Shown piece after piece: positions 1 to 6,067 of a stretch of DNA of 7,115 nt. Position numbers and translations under genes: made by a program. The notes under the pieces are model-generated. The model worked only from the letters and a program-made list of their open reading frames with translations. It searched no databases and had not been told where the DNA came from. Source of the stretch: Kiloniellaceae bacterium (GTDB taxonomy: Bacteria > Pseudomonadota > Alphaproteobacteria > Kiloniellales > Kiloniellaceae); assembly GCA_028280915.1 (NCBI GenBank), contig JANQKX010000724.1, positions 1 through 7,115 of the forward strand, written 5' to 3'. How positions within the stretch are numbered: the stretch's first letter is position 1; the number at the start of each line of letters is the position of its first letter.

Positions 1-1
1 G

Positions 2-535
2 GCCTGGGGCGTGGTCGGCTCGGAAAGGGCCGCGGCCTTCCGCGCCAAAAAAGCGGCTTTGGCCGCGGGAGAGGCAAAACTGCGGGCTTTGTCCACAACG
101 CCAAACCATCTGGCGGGTTTTGGCTTTACCGTGAACTTGGACGGTCAACGGCGCAGTGCCTATGATCTTCTGCGCTATCCCACCATCGATCTGGCGGGGC
201 TGACCCGTGTCTGGCCGGAATTGGCCGAATTGCCCCCGGGAATCGGGGCTCAGCTCGAGATCGAGGCGGGCTATGGCGGCTATCTGGAACGGCAGGCGGC
301 GGATATCCGGGCCTTCAAAAAGGATGAAAATCTTGCCCTGGCGGAGGATTTCGATTTTGCCGCGGTGCCGGGGCTGTCCAATGAAGCCCGGCAGGCCCTC
401 ATGACCGGACGGCCCAGAACCCTGGGGGGTGCTGCCCGGCTACGGGGAGTCACACCCGCCGCGGTGACGGTTCTGCTTCGCTACGTCAAACGGCGGGAAG
501 GGACTGACAAGGAAGCGGTGTCCCATCTTGGTTAA
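2..535 (+). CDS. mnmG: MnmG (GidA), tRNA uridine-5-carboxymethylaminomethyl modification enzyme, C-terminal part
   Basis: This is the 3' end of a gene that begins before the window; 177 residues and the TAA stop are visible, out of roughly 620-630 in the family. MnmG is an FAD-dependent cytoplasmic enzyme that works with MnmE to put an (carboxymethyl)aminomethyl group on the wobble uridine of certain tRNAs. The visible part holds the end of the tRNA-binding/insert region (WGVVGSERAAAFRAKK) and the C-terminal helical domain that contacts MnmE in known structures. Family landmarks are EAGYGGYLERQAADI, the FDFAAVPGLSNEARQAL stretch, and RPRTLGGAARLRGVTPAAVTVLL close to the end. The FAD-binding N-terminus lies outside the window. 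The gene is followed by a parS site 10 bases after its stop and then by rsmG, the usual order in alphaproteobacteria. Identification is by recognition of these conserved segments. Confidence 0.95.
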   Translation, partial: AWGVVGSERAAAFRAKKAALAAGEAKLRALSTTPNHLAGFGFTVNLDGQRRSAYDLLRYPTIDLAGLTRVWPELAELPPGIGAQLEIEAGYGGYLERQAADIRAFKKDENLALAEDFDFAAVPGLSNEARQALMTGRPRTLGGAARLRGVTPAAVTVLLRYVKRREGTDKEAVSHLG

Positions 536-541
536 TGGTTA

Positions 542-563
542 AAATGTTTCACGTGAAACATTT
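542..563. promoter_or_regulatory. parS: parS centromere site 1 (intergenic)
   Basis: The core TGTTTCACGTGAAACA at 545-560 is a perfect 16-bp palindrome identical to the well-known chromosomal parS type. The symmetry continues three bases on each side (AAA on the left, TTT on the right), so the whole site is a perfect 22-bp palindrome. ParB binds parS and, with CTP, loads as a sliding clamp; ParA then moves the complex during chromosome segregation. The site sits between the mnmG stop and the rsmG start, about 1.8 kb from parB. Its sequence and its neighbours make this a secure call. Confidence 0.95.
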
Positions 564-618
564 GCCATATGATAAGGGATTGGTGTTTCGGCGGCTGCCT
601 TTTGGGGGTGAGTCGGCG

Positions 619-654
619 ATGACAAAAAGAGGACCTTTTTGGTGGAAAAGATGA
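619..654 (+). CDS. Possible 11-residue leader peptide upstream of rsmG
   Basis: A small reading frame, MTKRGPFWWKR, runs from an ATG at 619 to TGA at 652-654. A strong G-rich ribosome-binding stretch (GGGGGTGAG, 604-612) lies six bases before its ATG. Its TGA overlaps the ATG of rsmG at 651 in an ATGA arrangement, the classic geometry for translational coupling. No family is recognised, and a frame this short can occur by chance. The two adjacent Trp codons recall attenuator leader peptides, but no attenuator is visible. This is a hypothesis based on position only. Confidence 0.25.
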   Translation: MTKRGPFWWKR

Positions 655-1328
655 CGGCGGAGGGATTCGCCGATGCCCACAATGTTTCACGTGAAACACT
701 TTCCCGATTGACGCGCTACCTGGACCTTCTGAAAAAGTGGAACCCGGCCATCAACCTTGTGAGCCCCAAGAGCTTGCAAGACCCTTGGCGGCGCCACGTC
801 CTAGATTCAGCCCAGCTGTTTCCATTGATCGTCACGAATCGAAATGCCTTGGCACCAGAAAAAGAACCCGGCTCGCCCGATATCCCAAAACTCTTGGACA
901 TGGGATCAGGGGCGGGGTTCCCCGGAATGGTCTTGGCGATCCTGGGGACGGCAGAGGTCCACCTTGTGGAATCCGATACGCGGAAATGTGTTTTTTTGCG
1001 GGAGGTGGCCCGGGAAACGGGGACGGAGGTTCACATCCATAACAGCCGCTTGGAAGACATGGCGTCCTTTGATGTGGGCATTGTGACGGCTCGCGCCCTG
1101 GCACCGCTGGAAAAACTCCTGGAATTGGCCTCGCCCTATTTTGAAAAGGCCACCGCACCGGGGCTTGGACTGTTTTTGAAAGGTCAAAGCTTGGATCAGG
1201 AATTGACCGACTCCACAAAGTTATGGGACTTTGCCTACCAGCGCTATCCAAGCCAAACGGATCCCGCTGGCTCGATCCTTCAGGTAGAACTCAGGCCGCC
1301 GCCCCTTCGGCGCGAGCCTCGTCGCTAA
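651..1328 (+). CDS. rsmG: RsmG (GidB), 16S rRNA (guanine-527-N7)-methyltransferase
   Basis: RsmG uses S-adenosylmethionine to methylate N7 of G527 in 16S rRNA; in several bacteria its loss gives low-level streptomycin resistance. Counting from the ATG at 651 (225 residues, a little longer than the usual 205-215), NVSRETLSRLTRYLDLLKKWN lies at 11-31 and the family segment PWRRHVLDSAQL at 45-56. The SAM-binding loop LDMGSGAGFPG is at 82-92, the acidic residue after strand 2 (HLVESD) near 104-109, TARALAPLEKLL at 146-157 and LFLKGQ at 174-179. Start choice is uncertain. ATG 651 matches the family N-terminus and has GGTGG five bases upstream. GTG 642 has AGAGGA (628-633) eight bases upstream and would add three residues; TTG 639 is less likely. 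parS site 2 lies inside the coding region at residues 11-16. parA follows after 12 bases, so the two genes are probably co-transcribed. Confidence 0.95.
   Translation: MTAEGFADAHNVSRETLSRLTRYLDLLKKWNPAINLVSPKSLQDPWRRHVLDSAQLFPLIVTNRNALAPEKEPGSPDIPKLLDMGSGAGFPGMVLAILGTAEVHLVESDTRKCVFLREVARETGTEVHIHNSRLEDMASFDVGIVTARALAPLEKLLELASPYFEKATAPGLGLFLKGQSLDQELTDSTKLWDFAYQRYPSQTDPAGSILQVELRPPPLRREPRR
683..698. promoter_or_regulatory. parS: parS centromere site 2 (inside rsmG)
   Basis: TGTTTCACGTGAAACA occurs a second time, identical in all 16 bases to the core of site 1 and 138 bp downstream of it. Here the symmetry stops at 16 bp, because the next outer pair (A682/C699) does not match. The site overlaps rsmG codons AAT GTT TCA CGT GAA ACA, giving Asn-Val-Ser-Arg-Glu-Thr. 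TCA and ACA are uncommon choices in such a GC-rich gene, which suggests that the DNA site itself constrains the codons. Confidence 0.94.
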
Positions 1329-1340
1329 GGAGCATTCACC

Positions 1341-2207
1341 GTGACATTGCAGACGATTGAGGGCGGTGCCGACAAAAATTCTTCGGCCCCTTCCCCTAGG
1401 CCGCCGCGAATCCTGGCGGTCGCCAACCAAAAGGGCGGGGTGGGCAAGACCACCACCACGGTGAACCTGGCGACAGCCCTGGCGGCCTGCCAAATGAAGG
1501 TGCTGATCGTGGACATGGACCCCCAGGGCAATGCCTCGACGGGTTTAGGAATTGCCGCCGACAAAAGAGACAAGGGGGTCTATGACGCCTTGTTCGATCC
1601 GGCGGAGATGGATCATTGCGTGGTGGAAACCGCCGTGCCGGGCATGTTCATCATCCCCTCGGGCGTTGAGCTTTCGGGGGCGGAGATCGAGCTCATCGAC
1701 CAGACCCAGCGGGAGTTTCGTCTGAAAAAAGCCCTGGAGCGGGTCAGCGGTGACTTCGACTACGTGCTGATCGATTGCCCGCCGGCCCTGGGTTTGTTGA
1801 CCCTTAATGCCTTGGTGGCGGCGGATTCCCTCTTGGTGCCCCTGCAGGCGGAGTTTTATGCCTTGGAAGGTCTGTCCCACCTGTTGCGCACCATCGAGCG
1901 TATCCGGCGGGCCTTGAACCCCGGTTTGGATCTCCAGGGCGTGGTCCTGACCATGTTCGACCGCCGCAACAACCTGTGCCAGATGGTGGCGGCGGATGTG
2001 CGCCAGCACCTGGGCAAGCTGGTCTATGACACGGTGATCCCGCGGAACGTGCGGGTTTCGGAAGCGCCGTCCCATGGCATTCCCGTGCTGATCTATGATA
2101 TCCGCTGTGCCGGCGCCCGGGCTTACATGAATCTGGCCCGGGAAATACTGCGGCGGGAGCGGGGCGTGACGGGCGCCGGCGGCAAGACCGATGCCATGGC
2201 GTCATAA
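1341..2207 (+). CDS. parA: ParA (Soj), chromosome-partitioning ATPase
   Basis: ParA is a Walker-type ATPase that binds DNA non-specifically in its ATP form and is stimulated by ParB at parS, which moves the replicated origin. The 288 residues carry the deviant Walker A motif KGGVGKTT at 31-38 (signature Lys31 plus Lys36), the Walker A' segment IVDMDPQGNAS at 56-66, and Walker B YVLIDCPP at 141-148 with Asp145. VPLQAEFYALEGLSHL and the late IPRNVRVSEAPSHGIPV stretch are also typical of chromosomal ParA. A poorly conserved N-terminal tail of about 23 residues, rich in Ser and Pro, precedes the ATPase fold. The start is GTG at 1341, with AAGGAG at 1327-1332 eight bases upstream; that site overlaps the rsmG stop, so the two genes are closely linked. 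The length is normal and no domain is missing. Confidence 0.97.
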   Translation: MTLQTIEGGADKNSSAPSPRPPRILAVANQKGGVGKTTTTVNLATALAACQMKVLIVDMDPQGNASTGLGIAADKRDKGVYDALFDPAEMDHCVVETAVPGMFIIPSGVELSGAEIELIDQTQREFRLKKALERVSGDFDYVLIDCPPALGLLTLNALVAADSLLVPLQAEFYALEGLSHLLRTIERIRRALNPGLDLQGVVLTMFDRRNNLCQMVAADVRQHLGKLVYDTVIPRNVRVSEAPSHGIPVLIYDIRCAGARAYMNLAREILRRERGVTGAGGKTDAMAS

Positions 2208-2230
2208 CGGGGCGGGTGTCCCGTCAAGGG

Positions 2231-2264
2231 AAACACAGGGCGAAAAGTGTTTTGCATATATAAT
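2231..2264 (+). promoter_or_regulatory. Possible parB promoter with adjacent inverted repeat
   Basis: The 124-bp gap between parA and parB is long for a two-gene operon. It contains a perfect -10 hexamer TATAAT at 2259-2264, 67 bases before the parB ATG. Just upstream, AAACAC (2231-2236) and GTGTTT (2247-2252) form a perfect six-base inverted repeat around a 10-base centre, which would suit an operator. No convincing -35 hexamer is found at 16-18 bases spacing, so the promoter call is tentative. The gap is clearly richer in A and T than the flanking genes. Confidence 0.35.
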
Positions 2265-2331
2265 GTGACTGAACAATTAGGCGGCTTGGGGCCTGCTCCG
2301 AAACGCCGGATAGGTAAAAAGGCAAAAGATC

Positions 2332-3291
2332 ATGGCTGACCCCACATCCCGGGAAACGGACAAAAAATCGAATTTGGGTCGTGGCCTGGCGGCGCTCTTC
2401 GGCGAATCGGAAAACAACGAGGCGCTGGCGGAGAGCGGCAGTAGCGGTGGCAAGTCTGTGCCCCTTGAGCACCTGCATCCCAACCGCTTCCAGCCCCGGC
2501 AGCATTTTGATCATGAGGCTCTCGAAGAGTTAGCCGCCTCCGTGAAGGAGAACGGTATTCTCCAGCCCATCCTCGTGCGGCGCCATCCGCAAAAACTCAC
2601 GGAATACGAGATTGTCGCCGGCGAACGGCGCTGGCGCGCGGCGCAGATGGCCCAGCTCCACAGCGTGCCCGTGGTGATTCAGGACCTGTCCGATCAGAAG
2701 TCCCTGGAAATCGCCTTGCTGGAAAACGTGCAGCGGCAGGATCTATCGGCCCTGGAAGAGGCCATGGGGTATCGCCGCCTGATGGAGGAGTTCGAGCACA
2801 CCCAGGCCAATCTGGCCAAGGCCATCGGCAAATCCCGCAGTCACATCGCCAATACCCTGCGCCTGCTCGCCCTGCCGGCCAGTGTTAAGGTTCTGCTGGA
2901 AAAGAGCGAACTCTCCGCCGGTCACGCCCGAGCCCTGCTGGGCGCCGATGATCCGGAGGCTTTGGCCAAGGAAGTGGTGGAACGGGGTCTGACCGTGCGG
3001 GAGACCGAGGCACGGGTGCAAGGGGGCCGGGATCAGGGACCCGGCGACGCATCCGAAAAAGCGAAGACCGCCACTGCCGGCGGCAGCAAAAGGGCCGGGG
3101 CGGTTGGCGGCGCGGCCAAGGATCCGGATACCTTGGCCTTGGAAGAGGATCTATCCTCCGTCTTGGGGCTGAAAGTGCAGATCAACCCCGGCGCGGACGG
3201 AGAAAGCGGCCAATTGCTTATCCATTACACCCAGCTGGAGCAGCTCGACGACGTGATTGAGCGCCTGAACCAAAGCCCTAGCTTTCATTAG
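2332..3291 (+). CDS. parB: ParB (Spo0J), parS-binding CTPase clamp
   Basis: ParB binds parS, hydrolyses CTP and spreads along DNA as a clamp, forming the partition complex on which ParA acts. The 319 residues show the usual layout. The N-terminal ParA-contacting segment is NLGRGLAALFGE (14-25). The CTP-binding/clamp domain follows with ENGILQPILVRR (73-84), GERRWRAA (97-104) and ENVQRQDLSALEEA (131-144). The helix-turn-helix that reads parS is TQANLAKAIGKSRSHIANTLRLLALP (157-182), then SAGHARALLG (195-204). A linker rich in Gly, Ala and Lys (about 229-263) leads to the C-terminal dimerisation domain (about 265-315). ATG 2332 has AAAAGG (2317-2322) nine bases upstream. Length and motifs are normal, and two matching parS sites lie about 1.6-1.8 kb upstream. 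Transcription may come from parA, from a promoter in the gap, or both. Confidence 0.97.
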   Translation: MADPTSRETDKKSNLGRGLAALFGESENNEALAESGSSGGKSVPLEHLHPNRFQPRQHFDHEALEELAASVKENGILQPILVRRHPQKLTEYEIVAGERRWRAAQMAQLHSVPVVIQDLSDQKSLEIALLENVQRQDLSALEEAMGYRRLMEEFEHTQANLAKAIGKSRSHIANTLRLLALPASVKVLLEKSELSAGHARALLGADDPEALAKEVVERGLTVRETEARVQGGRDQGPGDASEKAKTATAGGSKRAGAVGGAAKDPDTLALEEDLSSVLGLKVQINPGADGESGQLLIHYTQLEQLDDVIERLNQSPSFH

Positions 3292-3324
3292 CATTTCCGA
3301 CTCGTCGTTAGATCGAAGCGATAA

Positions 3325-3390
3325 ATTCGACTATTCGAATATGCCGGCACATTCATTTTGCGCCGCGAAAGAGTCCCTCACGGCCGGCAT
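3325..3390. repeat. Inverted repeats in the parB-argG convergent gap
   Basis: Two inverted repeats lie end to end in the gap between the convergent genes. ATTCGA (3325-3330) and TCGAAT (3335-3340) form a six-base stem with a four-base loop. ATGCCGGC (3341-3348) and GCCGGCAT (3383-3390) form a perfect eight-base repeat separated by 34 bases. No T run follows either one in the parB direction, so neither is a textbook terminator, though RNA ends could be set here. The function is unknown. Confidence 0.4.
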
Positions 3391-3410
3391 CAACATCTTT
3401 GTAAACATGC

Positions 3411-3443
3411 AAGACAAACCGGTCCAGGCGAGTTAACCGGCCC
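3411..3443 (-). terminator. Weak candidate terminator for argG
   Basis: On the minus strand, 17 bases past the argG stop, a stem can form between 3436-3443 and 3416-3423: five Watson-Crick pairs (CCGGT with ACCGG) extended by G-U pairs, with a 12-base loop. The transcript then reads GUCUUG, a poor U tract. It may be a weak intrinsic terminator, or termination may depend on Rho. Confidence 0.3.
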
Positions 3444-3459
3444 GGCTGCGGGTGTTGGC

Positions 3460-4668
3460 TCAGTCTTGATTGCGGCGGTTGAGCAGGCGCAGGCGCAGGG
3501 CGTTCAGTTTGATGAAGCCTTGGGCGTCGCGCTGATCATAGACGCTGTCTTCCTCGAAGGTGACGTGGGAGAGGGAATAGAGGGAATCCTCGGATTTGCG
3601 GCCGGTGACGATCACGTTGCCCTTGTAGAGTTTGAGGCGCACCGTGCCGTTGACCCGCTCCTGGCTTTTGTCGATCAGGGCCTGCAGCATTTCCCGCTCC
3701 GGCGCGAACCAAAAGCCGTTGTAGATCAGCTCCGCATAGCGGGGCATGAGGTCGTCCTTCAAATGGGCCGCGCCCCGGTCCAGGGTGAGGGATTCCATGG
3801 CCCGATGGGCGGCGAGCAGAACGGTGCCGCCCGGGGTTTCGTAGATGCCCCGGCTTTTCATGCCCACGAAACGGTTTTCCACCAGATCCAGGCGGCCGAT
3901 GCCGTTGTCGCCGCCCAAGCGATTCAATTCGGTCAGAAGCGCAGCCGGTGACAGGGCTTTGCCGTTGATGGCCACCGCGTCTCCTTTTTCAAAGGCGATT
4001 TCGATTTCCGTGGGCTGATCGGGCGCCGCCTCGGGCGAGACGCTGCGGGAATAGACGTGTTCGCCGGGGGCGGTCCAGGGGTCCTCCATCTCCTTGCCCT
4101 CGGCGGAGATGTGCAAGAGGTTGGCGTCGACGGAAAAAGGCGCCTCGCCCCGCTTGTCCTTGGCGATGGGGATTTGGTGCTTTTCAGCGAAGTCGATGAG
4201 CTTGGTGCGGGAGGTCAGGTCCCATTCCCGCCAGGGGGCGATGACCTTGATGTCCGGATTGAGGGCATAATAGCCCAGCTCGAAGCGCACCTGGTCATTG
4301 CCCTTGCCGGTGGCCCCGTGGCAGACCGCGTCAGCGCCGGTTTCGGCCGCGATTTCGATTTGGCGCTTGGCGATCAGTGGCCGGGCGATGGAGGTGCCCA
4401 GCAGGTAGACCCCTTCATAAAGGGCGTTGGCGCGGAACATGGGAAAGACGTAGTTGGCGACAAAGTCCTCGCGCAGATCCTCGATGTAGATCTCCTTGAT
4501 GCCGAACATCTCGGCCTTTTTGCGCGCCGGCTCCAGTTCCTCGCCTTGACCCAGATCGGCCGTGAAGGTCACCACCTCGCAGTCGTAGGTGGTTTGCAGC
4601 CATTTCAAAATCACCGAGGTATCCAAGCCACCCGAATAGGCCAGCACCACCTTTTTGACCGAAGACAT
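3460..4668 (-). CDS. argG: ArgG, argininosuccinate synthase
   Basis: ArgG joins citrulline and aspartate, using ATP, to make argininosuccinate, the second-last step of arginine synthesis; it is a cytoplasmic tetramer. The 402 residues begin with the N-type ATP pyrophosphatase loop AYSGGLDTS (10-18), followed by GTSIARPLIAKRQ (91-103), CHGATGKGNDQVRFE (116-130) and APWREWDL, all diagnostic of the family. The length is normal. The start is set at ATG 4668, because AAGGAGG (plus-strand 4674-4680) lies five bases upstream. A possible longer start at 4692 would translate that ribosome-binding site and add eight unlikely residues (MGLGKEAR). The gene lies 126 bp downstream of rlmN in the same direction, but has its own promoter-like sequence and converges with parB. 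No break or missing motif is seen. Confidence 0.97.
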   Translation of the reverse strand: MSSVKKVVLAYSGGLDTSVILKWLQTTYDCEVVTFTADLGQGEELEPARKKAEMFGIKEIYIEDLREDFVANYVFPMFRANALYEGVYLLGTSIARPLIAKRQIEIAAETGADAVCHGATGKGNDQVRFELGYYALNPDIKVIAPWREWDLTSRTKLIDFAEKHQIPIAKDKRGEAPFSVDANLLHISAEGKEMEDPWTAPGEHVYSRSVSPEAAPDQPTEIEIAFEKGDAVAINGKALSPAALLTELNRLGGDNGIGRLDLVENRFVGMKSRGIYETPGGTVLLAAHRAMESLTLDRGAAHLKDDLMPRYAELIYNGFWFAPEREMLQALIDKSQERVNGTVRLKLYKGNVIVTGRKSEDSLYSLSHVTFEEDSVYDQRDAQGFIKLNALRLRLLNRRNQD

Positions 4669-4728
4669 CCGCGCCTCCTTTCCTAATCCCATCGCCTAAC
4701 GGCGGCATGTCATTGAATTGCGGCGCGG

Positions 4729-4756
4729 AGTATAGGCATTCGCCTCCGTCCGGCAA
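4729..4756 (-). promoter_or_regulatory. Candidate argG promoter
   Basis: On the minus strand a -35-like TTGCCG (plus-strand 4751-4756) is followed, after a 16-base spacer, by TATACT (4729-4734), one mismatch from the -10 consensus. This predicts a start of transcription near 4722 and a leader of about 54 bases before the argG ATG. The well-formed hexamers suggest that argG can be transcribed independently of rlmN. Confidence 0.5.
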
Positions 4757-4769
4757 GCCATAGTATGGC
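4757..4769. promoter_or_regulatory. Odd-centred palindrome next to the argG promoter
   Basis: GCCATA-G-TATGGC is a perfect palindrome with six-base arms around one central base, touching the upstream edge of the candidate argG -35 hexamer. Its position and symmetry would suit a dimeric regulator. It is not the ArgR box I know from enterics, so the protein that might bind it is unknown. Confidence 0.35.
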
Positions 4770-4793
4770 CCGGATCTGAATTTGAGCCCGGGC
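4768..4793 (-). terminator. Inverted repeat just after rlmN, weak terminator candidate
   Basis: Directly after the rlmN stop, GCCCGG and CCGGGC (plus-strand 4768-4773 and 4788-4793) can pair as a strong six-base stem with a 14-base loop. No U run follows in the rlmN transcript, so it is not a typical intrinsic terminator. It may protect the RNA end or be incidental. Confidence 0.25.
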
Positions 4794-4794
4794 G

Positions 4795-5931
4795 TTAGCT
4801 GAGGTTTTCGGCGGCTTGCGGGCGGGCGGCCTTGCGGGCCCGTTCAGAGGCGGACTTCAATTGACCGCAGGCGGCCAGGATGTCCTCGCCCCGGGTCTCC
4901 CGGATGGGGGCGGGCAGGCCGGCGGCATTGATGATGTCGGCGAATTTCTGGATCGCGCGCCGGTCGGAACACTCAAAGAAGCTGCCGGGCCAGGGATTGA
5001 AGGGGATCAGGTTGATCTTGGCGGGAATGCCGTCCAACAGCTTGATCAAGGCCTTGGCATCGGCCGGAGAATCGTTGACCCCCTTGAGCATGACGTATTC
5101 GAAGGTGATGCGGCGGGCGTTGCTGATGCCCGGATAGCGCCGGCAGGCTTCCAGCAATTGGGCCAGGGAGTACTTGTTGTTGATGGGCATGATGGTGCTG
5201 CGGATGTCGTCCGTGACCGCGTGCAGAGAGACGGCCAGATTGACCCCCAATTCCTCGCCGCAGCGATACATCTCCGGCACCACGCCGGCGGTGGAGAGGG
5301 TGATCTTGCGCTTGGACAGGGCGATGCCCTCGTTATCCATCATGATTTTCAGCGCCTGGGCCACGTTCTCGTAGTTATAGAGGGGCTCGCCCATGCCCAT
5401 CATGACCACGTTGGTGATACGGCGGTCGATGGAAGAGGCCGGCCATTCGCCCAGGGCGTCTCGGGCGATCATCACCTGACCGACGATTTCCGCCGGGGAG
5501 AGGTTGCGCACCAGCCTTTGGGTGCCCGTGTGGCAAAAGCGGCAGGTGAGGGTGCAGCCCACCTGGCTGGAAACGCAGAGGGTGCCCCGGTCGACCTCGG
5601 GGATATAGACCGTTTCCACCTGGTGGCCGCCGGGAAACGACAAAAGCCACTTGATGGTGCCGTCATAGGATTCCTGGCATTCGCTCACCGCTGGCCGGTT
5701 GACCCGATAGCCCTCGGCCAGGCGGGCGCGAAAGGCCTTGGACAGGGTGGTCATGGCGGCGAAGTCGGTCTCGCCCCGATGATAGATCCAGTGCCAGAGC
5801 TGACCGGCGCGGAACGGCTTTTCGCCAAGCGTCGCCATCTCGGCCGCCAGCTCCGCGCGGGACAGGCCGATCAGATTTTTGGCGTCCGCCTGTTCGGCAG
5901 GCGGCGCGAAGGCGTTGGCGAAGTTGCTCAT
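4795..5931 (-). CDS. rlmN: RlmN, dual-specificity 23S rRNA A2503 / tRNA A37 C2-methyltransferase
   Basis: RlmN is a radical-SAM enzyme that methylates C2 of A2503 in 23S rRNA and of A37 in some tRNAs, helping translational accuracy. The 378 residues contain the [4Fe-4S] motif CTLTCRFC at 126-133 (Cys126, 130 and 133). Both catalytic cysteines of the ping-pong mechanism are present: Cys119 in TLCVSSQVGC and Cys355 in DILAACGQL. MMGMGEPLYNYENV (177-190) and LIPFNPWPG (308-316) are further family signatures. The N-terminal domain includes GEKPFRAGQLWHWIYHRG. The absence of Cfr-type features and the presence of the long N-terminal domain favour RlmN over Cfr. ATG 5931 is the only good start, although its ribosome-binding site is weak. 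A promoter-like pair lies about 45 bases upstream. argG follows in the same direction. Confidence 0.96.
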   Translation of the reverse strand: MSNFANAFAPPAEQADAKNLIGLSRAELAAEMATLGEKPFRAGQLWHWIYHRGETDFAAMTTLSKAFRARLAEGYRVNRPAVSECQESYDGTIKWLLSFPGGHQVETVYIPEVDRGTLCVSSQVGCTLTCRFCHTGTQRLVRNLSPAEIVGQVMIARDALGEWPASSIDRRITNVVMMGMGEPLYNYENVAQALKIMMDNEGIALSKRKITLSTAGVVPEMYRCGEELGVNLAVSLHAVTDDIRSTIMPINNKYSLAQLLEACRRYPGISNARRITFEYVMLKGVNDSPADAKALIKLLDGIPAKINLIPFNPWPGSFFECSDRRAIQKFADIINAAGLPAPIRETRGEDILAACGQLKSASERARKAARPQAAENLS

Positions 5932-5974
5932 GGCAGCCCAGTCGCGGCGGGGACAAAATCGAAAGATTTGACCC

Positions 5975-6003
5975 TAAATAGGCGGCCATAGGGGTCAGGG
6001 CAA
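5975..6003 (-). promoter_or_regulatory. Candidate rlmN promoter
   Basis: On the minus strand TTGCCC (plus-strand 5998-6003) and TATTTA (5975-5980) are separated by exactly 17 bases and lie 44 bases before the rlmN ATG. The -35 element resembles the TTGCCG before argG. They stand between the ialB terminator and rlmN, where a promoter is expected. The hexamers are imperfect, so this is tentative. Confidence 0.4.
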
Positions 6004-6045
6004 GGTATTCGGCACCTCGGCCACCTCCGAATCCCTAAAATGCCC

Positions 6046-6067
6046 AAAAAAACCGGGCCGATGGCCC
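6046..6067 (-). terminator. Intrinsic terminator of ialB
   Basis: On the minus strand GGGCC (6067-6063) pairs with GGCCC (6059-6055) around a three-base loop, followed by GG and a run of seven T (6052-6046). This is a compact all-GC hairpin with a good U tract. It begins at the first base of the ialB stop codon, so gene end and hairpin overlap. It separates ialB from rlmN. Confidence 0.65.

Noticed and set aside
89..97. DnaA-box-like TTGTCCACA, hinting at a nearby origin
   Set aside because: It is a single site with one mismatch inside mnmG. There is no cluster of boxes and no AT-rich unwinding region, so an origin cannot be supported in this window.
545..573. Promoter for rsmG with TATGAT at 568-573
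   Set aside because: The matching -35 position falls on parS and reads TGTTTC, a poor fit; the -10 alone is not enough.
1545..2075. A 176-codon minus-strand frame opposite parA
   Set aside because: It lies wholly within parA, whose Walker motifs are intact, and its His/Gln/Arg-rich translation looks like an antisense artefact.
3358..4686. Two long plus-strand frames (3358-3951 and 4057-4686) opposite argG
   Set aside because: Both are shadows of the intact argG in a GC-rich genome, with no family motif and no good ribosome-binding site.
4669..4692. Longer ArgG starting at 4692 (MGLGKEAR extension)
   Set aside because: The extension covers the strong AAGGAGG ribosome-binding site, which is correctly placed for ATG 4668, and ArgG proteins normally begin close to the ATP loop.
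4816..5991. A 391-codon open frame on the plus strand opposite rlmN
   Set aside because: It is antisense to a complete, motif-rich rlmN. Its translation is a Gly/Ala/Val/Asp-rich composition typical of GC-rich shadow frames and contains no recognisable domain.
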